A DNA stretch of 64,000 bases from Hippopus hippopus. Its lineage: Eukaryota > Mollusca > Bivalvia > Cardiida > Cardiidae. Every line of letters starts with the position of its first letter. Positions within the stretch are counted from its first letter, which is position 1. The position numbers and the translations under genes were made by a program. The notes beneath the pieces are model-generated. The model saw only the letters and a program-made list of their open reading frames with translations. It was not told the origin of the DNA and made no database searches. Of the stretch, positions 43,490 to 55,062 are shown one piece after another. The stretch is taken from assembly GCA_946811185.2 (NCBI GenBank), contig OX328100.1, positions 18,216,999-18,280,998 on the forward strand, read 5' to 3'.

Positions 43490-43640
43490 AAGGTGGATTC
43501 AATTAAACGTCATTTAACTGATTGATGAAATTTCCGTATCTGAACCAGGCTTGATAATTTACCAATACGAAGTGAGATCTTGGAGATGTGATAAAGTCAA
43601 ATTTAGCAACACAATACCAATTGTTGAACAGATATTTACA
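43490..43640 (+). repeat. Family O repeat
   Basis: TTGATGAAATTTCCG, AACCAGGCTTGATAATTTAC, CAATACGAAGTG and GAGATGTGATAAAGTC match 40080-40250 at reduced identity. Confidence 0.5.
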
Positions 43641-43724
43641 CACTTTACTATTGACAATGTCGAGACAATGGGTTCTACGTGAATCAGCAATGAGAGCATC
43701 TCTTCTATGATCTAAGGAGCAGGT

Positions 43725-43890
43725 GTTGATTCGATCTCCACTGTTGCATCATGTAAGGGTCACGGCCCATAGGGCAAGACACTATCAAGTCCTAGTCAAG
43801 TCTTAGTCAAAAATCACGAAAAACATAAATAAGTAAGAAATCGCCATCATATGATTGAAACATTTTTAAACACTGAGTAAAATTTAGAGA
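43725..43890 (+). repeat. SINE body and 3' domain, decayed
   Basis: GATTCGATCTCCACTG, GGGCAAGACACTATCAAG and ATCGCCATCATATGATTG are spaced as in the intact SINEs. No tail. Confidence 0.45.
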
Positions 43891-44047
43891 AACGATATTA
43901 TGTAGGATGACAGCTTTTAGAACATCTTTGGAGCCGAATCCATTGCTTATGAGTGTTTATGTCCACAAAAAATTATTATTCCTCTTTTTCAAAATATTTT
44001 CATTTTACTTTTCATTGGCATCTATTGCGGTAAAAAAAGTTATCCTA

Positions 44048-45491
44048 CCCTACGTTTACACCATGTTCCCGGCAGCCACGGCAGCCCCGTTTGTCCGAAA
44101 CGTGGTGCACCGTTAGATTTTGTTCGTTTTTGTCTCCATTTACCAAGTTTAGTTAAGCCTCTTTACGGTACCTCACGGTATCCGTGATAAGCCGTGGATG
44201 AAACCTACGTTTACCCTACGTTTACACACTGCAGCCACGGCAGCCCCGTTTCTGACAATCGTTGACAAAACGGAATCGGCGTAAAACAACGCAGAGGAAC
44301 AGGATAAGCAAATTTGATCGCACCAAAACTTACCAGCACGTAATAAGCCGTTACAAGACTCAGAGACGATCCTTGTTTGGACTTGGAAGCCCTATTTTCA
44401 CCGATATCGACCAGGCCCTAGTAGAACACAACGATCAACCCGTTCCGCTACGGCCTGTTAGGTTTTTTATCAGAACCGGGACTGCCGTGACAAGTTTTTT
44501 GACAGTCAAAAAATCTGGCGCGGCGACCCCGGCGATCACGGTCCGACAAGTTTGCTTATCCCGTTCCTCTACGTTGTATTACGTCAATCCCGTTTTGTCC
44601 ACGGTTGTCAGAGACGTGGCTGCCAGGAACATGGTGTAAACGTAGGGTTCCCTTCTTAACTTGTCACGGATACTGTGAGGTACCGTAAAGAGACTTAATT
44701 AAACTTGGTAAATGGAGAAAAAAACGAACAAATCTCAAGGCCACGCTTCTGTCAGCCGTAGACAAAACGGGATAGATGCAATACAACGCAGAGGAAAGGG
44801 ATAAGCAAACTTGTCAGACCGTGATTACCGGGCTTGCCTTGCCAGATTTTTTGTTTGTCAAAAAAATTGCCACGGCAGTCCCAGTGCTGATGAGAAACCG
44901 AACAGACAGTAGCGGAACCGGTTGATCGCACCAGAACTTACCAGCACGTAACGAATCATAACAAGACTCCGAGACGATCCGTGTTTGGACATGGAAGCCC
45001 TTTTTTCACCGGTATCGATGTGGTCGTAGTAGAGCGCATCGCGTCATAACACGCCGAATCCATAAACCGGCTCATTCCAAGACGTGCCTTGATAGAACGC
45101 AACAAAACGGCTCGGACATATCTGAGCTTGCCGGGAGAACCGCGAAGAAACGCGACAAAAACTGACAAAACATGAAAGAATCGTGAGATACCGGTGAACA
45201 TTGGGTTTCCATGTCTAAACACGGATCGTCTCTGAGTCTTGTTACAGCTTGTTACATGCTGGTAAGTTCGGATGCGATCAACCCGTTCCGCTACGGTCTG
45301 TTAGGTTTATAAGCAGCACCGGGACTGCCGTGGCATTTTTTTTAACAGTCGAAAAATCTGGCACGGTAACCCCTTCGATCACGGTCATGTATATCCCTTT
45401 CCTCTGCGTTGTATTGCGTCAGTCCCGTTTTGTCCATAGTTGTCCGAAACGTGGCTACCGTGGCTGCCGTGAATATGGTATAAACGTAGGG
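44048..45491. mobile_element. Nested foldback element P
   Basis: The outer ends CCCTACGTTTACACCATG (44048) and GGTATAAACGTAGGG (to 45491) are inverted. An inner unit, 44214-44647, has the same ends. The segments flanking the inner unit (TTACCAAGTTTAGTTAAG and CTTAATTAAACTTGG) are themselves inverted. Internal motifs such as GCCACGGCAGCCCCGTTT, CTTATCC(C/T)(G/T)TTCCTC and GAGACGATCC(G/T)TGTTTGG recur in both orientations. GC content is higher than the surroundings. ORFs here only trace the palindromes. Confidence 0.8.
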
Positions 45492-45896
45492 TTAGAATGG
45501 TTTCACAAGTACATCTTGTGAATAAATAAATAGGAATCAAATTCGAAAAGCCATGATGAAGTCCAACCTTTTGAAGCTACCGCTAAATTCCGTTGGTCAT
45601 ACTCGGTCACACACTTAGGCAACACTTGTTTATTACTTTTCCTGAGTCAAAAAAGTTTCACGTTATTTCACGTAGTACCTTGATCCATTTTCACTGGTTC
45701 TATCTCTACAGTACATCATATAATCAATTTGCAATTTAAAATTAATATATTGTCGGAAACAGACGATATCAACAAACTTATCTAAATTCAGTTCTAAGTC
45801 CGAAAGTACAGGCTAGACGCAAGATTGCTGAAATTTCTGTCACAGCCAGTAAAATTGCATGAAATGAAAGGTAAGAGTGGTGTTTGTTTTTAAAGT

Positions 45897-46154
45897 TTGA
45901 GCCTCGCTCTGTGAAAAGGGCTTTAATGCATATGCTAAAAGTATCGACCCACGTCAGCCTGTGCGAACTGTTCAGGGTAACCTGGGTCGAAACGTTTTGC
46001 ATTTGGTAATTTTTCTGCATGTCCAAGGACCATTCTAACAGGTTCAGTCGGTCGTTAGACAAAATGGATTATGTGGATCCATAGTGATATAATGACTTGC
46101 TTGTATGCGTCACGGAGATGCATTAAACCCCCTTCTGCCACAGCATGGTTCATT
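45897..46154 (+). repeat. Family A element
   Basis: TGAGCCTCGCTCTGTG at the left and CCACAGCATGGTTCATT at the right. Stem right side degraded (TGTTCAGGGTAACCTGG). Confidence 0.82.
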
Positions 46155-46385
46155 TCGAATGGTTAACGAAAACTGTACCAGAGCGCTAAAGAAGTGAAAT
46201 GGATATGTGCTATAACTATTGCAGCTTCAAGGCTTCTGTATCAGAAAAGATATGGCACAAAAATATAAACCAAAAATCAGACCTCAAGTCAACCATTTCT
46301 GAAAATAGAAAAAAAAAAAAGAAAAAAAACATAGAATACACTTTGCATGTATTCAGTCACATTTTATACATATTGATTATCCATA

Positions 46386-46650
46386 TTTAGATCTAACAAA
46401 AGATGTTTTCAAAATCGCTGATTATCAATATTCGTCAAAAGATGTTTTCAGAATCGCAGATTATCCATATTTAACAAAAGATGTTTTCAAAATAGCTGAT
46501 TATCCAATTTTGGTCAGAAGATGTTTTTAGAATCGCTAATTATCCATATTTAAAAACATGTTTTCAAATCTTTTATGATCTTTATTTAACAAAAGGTGTT
46601 TTCCAAATATCTAATTATCCATATTTACCAAGAGATGGTTTTCAAGATCG
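46386..46650. repeat. 39-bp minisatellite
   Basis: About seven units with steps of 37-40 bases. Each unit reads ACAAAAGATGTTTTCAAAAT, then CGCTGATTATCCATATTT, with scattered substitutions. Confidence 0.88.
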
Positions 46651-46959
46651 CCTTTCGTAGATTTGTTTCAAGGTATACCCGATTAAGGCCAAGAGACTTA
46701 AACTTGATCAATGTTGAAGGCTAATTGTTCCATTTTCTTGTCAATGCTAGCATAATTATCTGAGGACAATACAAATGCATGTGAGGGATACAAATGCATA
46801 GGATACAAACTGTTTTTCCCCATCTCACGAACATCGTCTTTCACATAATTAAAGCAAATTAAGAGAAAAACAACAAAAGCAATCAAATAGCCATATAAAC
46901 ACCATTCTAATTAGTCGACAGAGGTTCATTAGCCTGTAAACGTTGCAAAAGTAATTAAC

Positions 46960-47082
46960 CTTTCCTTTTTCAGAATGTTGTTCTTCTACTGATCCTCGTT
47001 TATTCGAACAAACAATATTTCGAATAATTCTCATAAGTCGCAGTATCTGATGGAAGGGACGTTCTGTTGGGAAATTGCTCAT
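46960..47082 (-). CDS. Weak candidate exon, unknown protein
   Basis: ATG at 47082 opens MSNFPTERPFHQILRLMR and continues to SVEEQHSEKGK, then a donor-like GGAAAG|GTTAAT. Alternatively it is an internal exon starting after TTTCCCAACAG. Length 41 codons. No motif recognised. Confidence 0.22.
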
Positions 47083-47352
47083 ACCAACAAGAATTTGATT
47101 GCACCGATTGAAAAGAACATTTGTACGCAGAAGAAAAACATAAATATCTTTTTACTCATGGAACAGAATTACGGAAGATTGCTTTAAAAGTTCCTTGGGA
47201 AGTAGAAATTAACAACATGAATTGAGATAATACAGAAAATGAATACAAATATATAGAGCTTATTGCATTAAAAATCATGTACAATGTTTATCGCAAAGAG
47301 ACAAACATAAAAAAAAAACGTGGAAGAGAACAGAAAATTGAATATATATAGG

Positions 47353-47498
47353 GCATACGTACATAGTGTTATTGTATCGCAAACATTTCTGGCGAGTTTG
47401 GGAGAATTGATAATTGTTGGTACTTGGCGAGACAATTATCAATTCTCACAACCGAGTTAGATATTTTTTATTAACACGACAACACTATGTACGTATCC
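47353..47498. repeat. Hairpin with GTACATAGTGTT arms
   Basis: GCATACGTACATAGTGTT pairs with AACACTATGTACGTATC, and the inner GAATTGATAATTGT pairs with ACAATTATCAATTC. TACGTCATAA follows at about 47632, as near the other hairpins of this type. Confidence 0.8.
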
Positions 47499-47764
47499 TA
47501 TTCATCTGACTTTTACTCATCGTGAAAAAGATGTAGAAAAACATTTGCAAGCATTATTTCATGCGAAATAGATCTAATCAATTTAGTCTTATATGAATAG
47601 TGTAGTAATGCCGTCATGAATGATGATGACTACGTCATAAAACCTGACTTTTACCTGCAGAAAATTCATTCATGTTCTATAAATATCCGTGATATATCAA
47701 AACAATGAATATCGGATACGTGTTATTGCATGAATATTCGGTTAGTTCAAAGATAAATAGATGA

Positions 47765-48265
47765 TATATATTTTTTTTCGGTGAAAGATCGAAATTTATT
47801 TCATCGAGTGTACATCATCGGTAATATTTTCGCGAGTGGCGCAGCTACGAGTGAAAACATTACTGAAGATGTTCACTCGATGAAATAGATTTCGATCTTT
47901 CACCGAAAAAATAACTAATACTCTTTTTATTTTATGCTTCTAACCCCCCTTTTTTTGTTGGAACTTTCGTCAAAATCCAGTACATTAGTTTTCGGTAATT
48001 CCCTGTGGCGTACCTCCCCCCCACAAAACAATGCATTAAAATATTACTTAAAGCGCGAGAAATGTAGGAAAAGTGTGCGGAAATTAGGTCATATTTCCTT
48101 CTGGTTGAATGGCACGTGCTGTTTACAGAGGTAACTAGTGCGCAGAAACCACTGTTTCTGTTTTCAATTGAAGTGTTAAAAAATATGAAATCGGTATTTT
48201 TCACTGGTCGTAAACATGAAATATCAAAGCATAATCCATCATTATTTCTCGATAAATTACCGAAA
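47765..48265 (-). repeat. Family G repeat with hairpin, inverted
   Basis: Hairpin 47779-47905 (CGGTGAAAGATCGAAATTT / GATTTCGATCTTTCACCG), then the inverted body with GGTAATTCCCTGTGGCGTAC, GGTAACTAGTGCGCAG and ACTGGTCGTAAACATGAAA. Confidence 0.85.
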
Positions 48266-48526
48266 AGTATAAAATAAACAGAAATAATTCTAAGTCCACA
48301 AAGAGAAACTTAGCATTAAATAATGACAAATAATTAATCATGAATTTGTTTCATCAAACAGAAAGATGGTAAAATTTTGAATCGCTGGCACGCTACAGTT
48401 CTACCTTTTAATGTATTTGTTTCTGATGTCTGTGTATGTTGGACGTACTGTCCAAAATATAAGTAAGAAAAGACAGGAGTTTATAACGCAGTTATCATGA
48501 AATCATACTTACTCTTAGTCATTTCA

Positions 48527-48747
48527 TTGATTACTCCCTACAAATTGCACTTGTCCAAATTGAGAGTATTTACAGACGAAAAATCTTCTGTTGCTCAAAA
48601 GAAGTTTGCTGTCTTTGAAATAATAGAAAACATTGTAGGAAAAGGAGAAAATGCTGGTTTCCAGCATGTTCTCCTTTTTCTACAATGTTTTCAAAAAGTC
48701 TCTTCCTGAGGGTCGTTATATCAGGGGATTGTTTGGTAAATGGTTAA
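48527..48747 (-). repeat. Family D element, inverted
   Basis: CTTGTCCAAATTGAGAG, hairpin AACATTGTAGGAAAAGGAG with loop TGCTGGTTTCCAGCA, and GGGGATTGTTTGGTAAATGG then TTAA. Confidence 0.85.
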
Positions 48748-48802
48748 GAGACCACCAATTTTAGCCAATACGGAAAGCCGCGCATAAACACAGATCGATG
48801 TA

Positions 48803-48948
48803 TCAATCAAGTAGCTTTATTCGCTTCTTTTTTGTCCCTGGAATATCTTGATATGGCCCTGATTTGGTATGATGCGTTAGTATGTAGCTATGTCCGTCTG
48901 AGTCAGTATTCTTTGTTGTCGAGAAGTTGTATTATTTTGATACATTAG
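48803..48948 (-). CDS. Weak candidate terminal exon
   Basis: A very good acceptor, CTCCTCTTTGTTTCAG, ends at 48949. One frame from it gives LMYQNNTTSRQQRILTQ and stops after 23 codons. Another frame, open for 42 codons, gives NTDSDGHSYILTHHTK, ends KKKRIKLLD and stops at 48803, but needs a poorer acceptor. Only one can be right, and possibly neither. Confidence 0.2.
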
Positions 48949-48949
48949 C

Positions 48950-50534
48950 TGAAACAAAGAGGAGTTGTTTGTTGGAGAAAATGTGAATAGATCAAGAAAT
49001 TTTTATCAGTTAGAGTTCATGAGAAAATGAATACAGATTTAGTTTAATATTGTGATTTTTATTCTATGGAATACTTTACAAAACGACCCTTTTTAATTGC
49101 TTAAATAGACAAACGCCTTAGTTCTACATGAAACTGTTTCTGTATATTTTTGACAATGTCAAAATTTCACCCATCTTCCGGTCGTTAATTACAACCATCC
49201 TTAACTAAACACATTTAATTATCATTATTTTCATTTTTTTCAAAGTTTTCGAACAGCAGAATTATGAAATTGTTTCTCTTTTTGACACTATTACAGACAT
49301 AGTTTCCTTACTTGAAACAGAAAAGGCTCTATTCGAGATTTCGAGATATTTTTCAAGTACTTTTTTAAGTAAATATCTGTTTTCTTTTCTTTTTTTTTTT
49401 TTCGAAATAAGCGTTGAAAATAAATCTATGCTGGCGATAACTTTTTTTCTTATTTGTTTTTCTTGATATCTCAAAATAGATATTTGGTTTCAGTTTAACC
49501 AAATTTCTTTTAGTAAAATTGAACTTCTAACGATTTTCAGTAACTGTCTGTCTGCAAGGAAAATAATCTATGTTCTTTTTTAGTGTTTCTACAGTAATAA
49601 AACATCATTTTTCCAATTAAACGTGTATATTCCAACCGACTGAAAAAAAAAATCTTTTTTATTCATTCAGTTCACTAAGTGTTACAAAAATGTGACAGAC
49701 GACATGGAGCTTTATATCATTCAAACTTGATTGTCTTTGGTAAGACTTCTAATCACATTAGCTATTCTCTCACCGAAATTTGACAACTCTGGGAGACATA
49801 AACTCACATTTTTTTCTGGTGTTAAACTTTTACTCTTCCTTTGATTGTGATCGCACTTTTACATTCAAAGGACGGTAAGATCAAAGTAAGTACTGTTGCG
49901 ACCAATGTAGATATAGATCAACTTGAGTATTCTGTTAAGTCTGATTTTGAATCTGCACCGTCCGATATTTAGTTATATATTCCTCGCAGATCTTTTCATT
50001 CTGAAATGACTCGTTTCATTTCTTAAGTTGTCGAAGTGTTTCTTCTGGAGATTTTTTTGCCGACAAGATATTCGCACACTAACGAACGATAACAGTAACG
50101 TGTTAACAGGCAAGTATGTTAGTGTTTTGTCCTGTTTATTGCATTTCTTTTGCCCATCTTATTCACAAAAAGTTGTACTATTGTACAATATCCTCAAGCA
50201 CTGGTTTACACACATGCCAAAAGTGATAAATTTTCCCATGGTGTGTACATACCTTGCTTTCTTACTTACCTGTTGTCCATGACAATGAAACAGTATTTAA
50301 CTACTTATTTACCAAATTAGCGAATGCAAATGCTTCATTTGAATGGTACTACCTTGAAGCTTCATTTGTTGTCGGTACCGATCGTAAAAATCGATCAAAC
50401 ATAGAATGAAGTATATACAGTCGTAGGTGACGGACGAAAGATACTTTTAAGCCATTGCAGTGCAAGCTATTTTAGACAAATTGAAAACTATTGCAAGTGA
50501 AACAAAGGAGAAACATAATTAGGAAAGACCATTA
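48950..50534. other. No gene seen
   Basis: T12 run at about 49390. The segment 49870-49970 (GTAGATATAGATCAAC, CTGCACCGTCCGATATTT) resembles a decayed TTAA-B element. The segment GATCAAAGTAAGTACT near 49881 also resembles 58525-58545. No convincing exon. Confidence 0.4.
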
Positions 50535-50785
50535 CGAGGGGTGAATGCGAAACTATTCCACCTGCGTTTTGGAAAATTTTACAGGTGAGGGAAAAAACTT
50601 CTCATTTCTCTGAAAAGAATTGTTAATCTTTTTTAGATCTGTTGTGTTGAATTGGGTAAATGAATTCAACACAAAGGATTTAAACAAGATGATATAACAA
50701 TGTTTTTCTGAGAAATGAGAAGTTTTTTCCCTCACCTGTAAAATTTTCCAAAACGCAGATGGAATAGTCTCGCAATCACCCCTCG
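50535..50785. mobile_element. Foldback with mariner-like ends
   Basis: CGAGGGGTGAATGCGAAAC at the left, and on the minus strand CGAGGGGTGATTGCGAGAC at the right. Arms of about 75 bp include TTTTACAGGTGAGGGAAAA. The outermost 11 bases equal the mariner terminus at 16791, so a mariner-mobilised MITE is likely. TA precedes the left end, but the right flank is AA. Confidence 0.75.
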
Positions 50786-50882
50786 AAATTTATTACTTCT
50801 CAACAGTATTGAAAACAGAATGGGAAAAAGAGCAATTGCTTGCCATGAATTAAAACTGTCTGAAGTGATTTAAAGTAACAAT

Positions 50883-51239
50883 AAAGGCCGTATGTAAACA
50901 AAGTGGGTGTTTAAATGCATTTGAATTTATATCATATCATTTAGAAATATGGAAATTATTGTTAAGATGACAATCTGTTATTGGACGGTCGGTCAAAGTG
51001 TTAGTCCCTGACAGAGAAATTAATTTCAAAACTGGGTTAAAACCTACCAGGTAGCTGTGTCTTTTGTTTACTTTTTGCCTGATTTTAAAATTCTTTTTTC
51101 TGCCAGCGGCTAACATATGGCCCGACCACACGATAACAGACTGTCATCTCCACAATATTTTTCATATTTTTAAAAGGTATGATTAAAATTTAAATGTATT
51201 TTGATTCCTGCTTTGAACTTTTGGCTTTTACTGGGCCTT
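50883..51239 (+). repeat. Family L element
   Basis: Outer ends AAGGCCGTATGTAAACAAAG and CTTTGAACTTTTGGC...GGGCCTT are roughly inverted. The inner arms ATTATTGTTAAGATGACA and TGTCATCTCCACAATATT are inverted. Core TTTTTTCTGCCAGCGGCTAA. Confidence 0.65.
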
Positions 51240-51251
51240 AACTTTGTCTTC

Positions 51252-51350
51252 GAAATAGTAGGAAAGATTGCGAAAAAAAGGAGAAATTTCTGGTAACCAG
51301 AACGGTGACCTCATGGTCGTTAACACACTGTATCCTTTGTAAAGAGTTAA
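51252..51350 (-). repeat. Family D remnant, inverted
   Basis: GAAATAGTAGGAAAGATTGC, CTGGTAACCAG loop, then directly TGGTCGTTAACACACTG and TTTGTAAAGAGTTAA. The right arm is deleted. Confidence 0.55.
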
Positions 51351-51808
51351 AGGATTACGGTAATCGAAAATCTTGCATACGTTTTTCTACCAAACAAAAA
51401 ATACACCAATACTTTCTCTTGCTGATGATTTGTTTTCGACTTGCAGCCTATTACTTTTGAAAATATGGCTGCAAAAGGAGAATTGGTCGTACCAAGTAAT
51501 TTCTTCTTTCAATGCCATGTCTTCACGTGTATTCATTCATGTATCGGACTTTAAAGGTACATCTTTACTCGTTTTCAGGCAGTTTTCAGCAAGTTTGTAA
51601 CCAATTTCATCCACATTCTATGAAAACTATATTCAGTCTTGTGTTTTCATGCCAAATGTTGCCCCTGATGGCTACAAGATTGCACAGATTACGACGGATA
51701 GAAAATGCATTTCATGTTTTGGAGGTCTTCCAAGCAATCGCCGTTATCACTTTCGGTTTTAAGTGGGGACAAATCCCTCGTGTTTTTCATCCCTTACACC
51801 ATATACAT

Positions 51809-52074
51809 ATGAGCCGCGCTCTGTGAAAAGGGGGCTTAATGAATCTGCGAAAAGTTTCGACCCAGGTCAGCCTGCGCATTTCGCGCAGGCTGACCTGGGC
51901 CGAAACTTTTCGCTCTTGGTCAATTTTCTGTATGTCAAAGGACCAGTCTACCTCTTGATTAAGTCGATTGTTTAAAAAAGTGGCTATTATGGATTCATAA
52001 TTATGTGATGCCTTTCCTGGCATCATCTATCACGGAGATGCATTAAGCCCCCTTTTGCCAGAGCACGGCTCATA
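51809..52074 (+). repeat. Family A element nested in family J
   Basis: ATGAGCCGCGCTCTGTG at the left and CAGAGCACGGCTCATAT at the right. The stem is almost perfect. The left flank is ATATACAT and the right flank ATTGG, so the target duplication is unclear. Confidence 0.9.
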
Positions 52075-52135
52075 TTGGTAATTTATCTATGTTTACACAG
52101 CAGAGCTGTTCAAGACACTTTCAAGTTTAACAGCG

Positions 52136-52138
<3 letters not shown>

Positions 52139-52169
<31 letters not shown>
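52139..52169. repeat. (CT)n microsatellite
   Basis: About 15 uninterrupted CT units within the 3' part of family J. Other J copies lack the expansion. Confidence 0.95.
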
Positions 52170-52170
<1 letters not shown>

Positions 52171-52225
52171 GCTGTAGGGGTGTATCTTTAGCGGAAAGAT
52201 TAATTGATAATCTTTTTCTTTTGAG

Positions 52226-52490
52226 ATGATTCATGCTCATGAAAAGGGCATTTAATGCAACTGCAAAACGTATTGACCCAGGTTAGACTGGGCAGTCCGC
52301 GCAGGCTGACCTGAGTCGAAAATTCTTTGTGTCTGTCAATTTCTGCATTGCAAAGGAGCAGCCTATCTCAAGATTGCGTCTGTTGTTGGACAAAATATGA
52401 TTTTATGGATCCATGATTATATAATGACTTGCTTGGAATAATGTAGCACGGAGATGCCTAAAACCTCCTTTTGCCAGAGAATCGCTAAAT
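52226..52490 (+). repeat. Family A element
   Basis: ATGATTCATGCTCATG at the left and CCAGAGAATCGCTAAAT at the right. Stem AGGTTAGACTGGGCAG / CGCAGGCTGACCTGAG has mismatches. Confidence 0.8.
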
Positions 52491-53383
52491 TTATCAAGAG
52501 TAGTCTCCTGCGAATGTGATTCAGAAAGCAAAGAGTTTATTCAAATCACCGGGATGTCGTTGGCGATATATTCTGGCTATATGGCCAATCACACTTACTG
52601 CAAAAATCAGGTACATGTAATGCTTATTACATTACTGTTTTAACAATACCTTCGAGTATATGTACAAAATATAAAAGAGCCCGCCGGTGATAAATAATTA
52701 ACAAGATTAATTAAGATAAGATGAGAGGAGCGACACATCAAAGTTATAAAGCCAGGCATAAAGAGAGCGAAAAGCAAGCTTTTATGACAACACCGAAACG
52801 CTGTACCGGTTTTATGATCGAATACTTATTGTACTTTTTAAGGCTTATGGCGACCATGATTGAAATCAGTCTTTCAGGATCAACCCTGAGGCAACAAGTT
52901 GGCTTTTTTACAAAAGAAGCCAGGAGAGGTCAGCATCAATGTTTTCAAATAGGTTATTGACTTTTAATTTCAATATATTTTGGTACATGTAAACAAACAA
53001 GTAAAAAAGCCGCCGCGTAGAAACTTCATATGCTTTACATGACGGTCATTTGACCTTCTTGCCGCGTTTTCAAGTCACATGATCTTGTCCAGTGGTCTTC
53101 TTTCTCTTTTTTAACGAAATTATTTTTTCCTCTGCTTAGATTTATGTGCTTAATGAAAAAATTACAATTATTTGAGAGGTCATTTGCAACCATCGCAAAT
53201 AAATATAACAAATCTTGTTTGAAATTCGTCATATAAAAATAAACCACGTCTATTTCCTGTTTCGGTTTTTTGATTTCGCTTTATTTACAAAACCATGACG
53301 AAACAGACTGTGTATCAGAACAATTTCGCAAGAAAAATGGATTTAGACAGCAAATTCTGTGGCAGTCTGCCTTTTAAACTCAC
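52491..53383. other. No confident gene
   Basis: A 79-codon plus-strand frame at 52721-52960 starts MRGATHQSYKARHKES but meets no good donor and has no motif. No repeat family recognised. Confidence 0.4.
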
Positions 53384-53509
53384 CACTGTTGGAGAGGTCT
53401 GATGACCTCTCCAATAACGAACAGTTCTCGATCTCTGGTGACGGATGAAGGCCATGATTAGCCAATACGTTCCTGTAATCTGATATCGGCCAGTTCTGTT
53501 AGACGCCAT
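53384..53509 (-). CDS. Weak candidate first exon, unknown protein
   Basis: ATG at 53509 (context AAATATGG) opens MASNRTGRYQITGTYW and runs exactly 42 codons to SPTV, then a strong donor, GTG|GTGAGTTT. The 3' part contains a small dyad, GGAGAGGTCATCAGACCTCTCC class (arms GGAGAGGTC / GACCTCTCC), which argues for a repeat origin. No function assigned. Confidence 0.22.
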
Positions 53510-53742
53510 ATTTGCAACTGCCAAACGGCTTGTTTGGTCTTGCAGCAGACAACTTGTGAAAACATTATGGCGAAGGGACATGTGTTCAATATGAGCAATT
53601 TCTCTTTTGCTACATTGTTTTCACATGAAACTATGCATTGACTCTTAATTAATCTTGACTTTTCGTACTTTATTTTCGAAGTTGTATTTTCGCATATTTG
53701 TGTCAGGTTTTAATGTGAAAAGCTACAGCGCGATATACCAAT

Positions 53743-53925
53743 TTAATCCCTTAAAATGCTAAGGGAATTGTTAAACGTATCCAGGCAAAAGTAAAATTCA
53801 ATTATTGCGATTTTAAACTTGTTTTCTCAGAAAAAAATCTGATCGTAACGGGCAGCATAGCTACAAGATTAGACAACACGTTCCGTGCAGTCTGATCTTT
53901 ACCTATGCAATACACCAAAGTGCAC
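53743..53925 (+). repeat. TTAA-B element, decayed
   Basis: TTAATCCCTTAAAATGCTAA at the left, hairpin remnants GATTAGACAACACG / CGTGCAGTCTGATC, then TGCAATACACC. The right end is not recognisable. Confidence 0.6.
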
Positions 53926-54139
53926 CAAACCGCAACTTTTTCCCAAAATGATTTCAAAAGTTTGGGTTGTTCAAACTTCAGATCGTGATGTAAAGGATTA
54001 TCATATTTTTTTTCGTCAATAACTGCTTTAAAAGGTTTAGAAAAAGTGGAGAGGTAAAGAGCGCAACCGCTCTTTCAAAGCAGTTGCTTCCTTTCCATTT
54101 AAAGGCACGCTAGCAGCCAACAGTAAACAATTCGGATTC

Positions 54140-54290
54140 AAAATGCAGACATATTTATTCTATAGCACTTAAAAGTATGTATAGTACATGTTTCATGAGT
54201 CTTCAATGTCGTGCAGTGGAATCTGTCAAAACTCCAGTTGCTGGTAGGAAAATGTATTGTAAACTAGAACAAAAATTACCAAACAGGTGT
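54140..54290 (+). repeat. Family L fragment
   Basis: CCAGTTGCTGGTAGGAAAATG and TTGTAAACTAGAACAAAAAT match the left-centre of the L copy at 60181. The outer arms are lost. Confidence 0.45.
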
Positions 54291-54606
54291 AAGGCCTTAA
54301 ATGTCTTCCATTCTGCTCAAACAGTAACATCAACAAAATTCTTTCCTTTAGAAATTTATCATTCATGTCGTTTGTAGAAGTGACATGGTTGGTCTAAATT
54401 GTGCTTGTACAGGAATGGATAAGCTACCCTCTCTTGTCACGAAATCGTCACTTTAAACCACATAACTTAATCCTAATCTCTCGTAAAATTTCAAAGTTGA
54501 GAATGAATTGTACAAAACAAGCCATGTTTTACGTGTACATAGTGCATCTGTAAGTGAACCATAGTTTTGCAGTTTGTTCATCTCTGTGATAGGAATCGTG
54601 ACACAG

Positions 54607-54828
54607 TTAACCCTTTACCACACAATCTCGAGTTTTAGCGACCTTGAGGAAGGCTTTTGAAAACATTATGGGAAAAGGAGAAAATGCTGGTAACCAGCAT
54701 TTTCTCCTTTTCCCATAATATTTTCTTCTCTTTCAAAGATGCATCCAGACAGGTGAGCCACAGCTGATTTGAAATCTGCAAATGCTTTCAGTTTGGATAA
54801 AAAATTTTGACATTCGGGAAAGGGTTAA
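54607..54828 (+). repeat. Family D element, near-consensus
   Basis: TTAACCCTTTACCACACAAT at the left, full hairpin around TGCTGGTAACCAGCA, AAATGCTTTCAGTTTGGAT, GGGAAAGGGTTAA at the right. Confidence 0.92.
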
Positions 54829-54835
54829 AAGATAT

Positions 54836-55062
54836 GGGTAGTACGTAGCTCGGTGGTAAGATATAGGATTCGTAACCCGGTGGTCAAGGGTTTGGACTTC
54901 ACTCGAAGCTTATAATCTTGAGCAGGACGCTTCAAAGCCCCAGACTTCTGGTGAAACTCAGGCCACTCATGAATAAGCGGGTTGTCGCCATGATGTGACA
55001 GTAAAGTACTAATACTTGAAGCGGCGAAAACACATCAGAATCAATTTACCAATCAACAGCCG
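54836..55062 (+). repeat. tRNA-derived SINE
   Basis: Box A-like TAGCTCGGTGGTAAGATA, box B-like GGGTTTGGACTTC, a body TGAGCAGGACGCTTCAAAG, a 3' domain TTGTCGCCATGATGTGAC and AGCGGCGAAAAC, and a tail with ATCAATTTACCAATCAAC. It starts eight bases after the D element ends. Confidence 0.78.

Larger units (their letters stand above)
51553..52190 (+). repeat. Family J repeat, interrupted by family A
   Basis: CTCGTTTTCAGGCAGTTTTC, CATGCCAAATGTTGCCCC, GACGGATAGAAAATGCATTT, then family A at 51809-52074, then GGTAATTTATCTATGTTTAC and TTTAACAGCGTTTTC. Confidence 0.75.

Noticed and set aside
44262..44639. 125-residue ORF in a GC-richer patch
   Set aside because: It lies within foldback P, with mirrored frames on the other strand.
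46386..46650. CRISPR-like repeat array
   Set aside because: Units are contiguous with no unique spacers, and the genome is eukaryotic.
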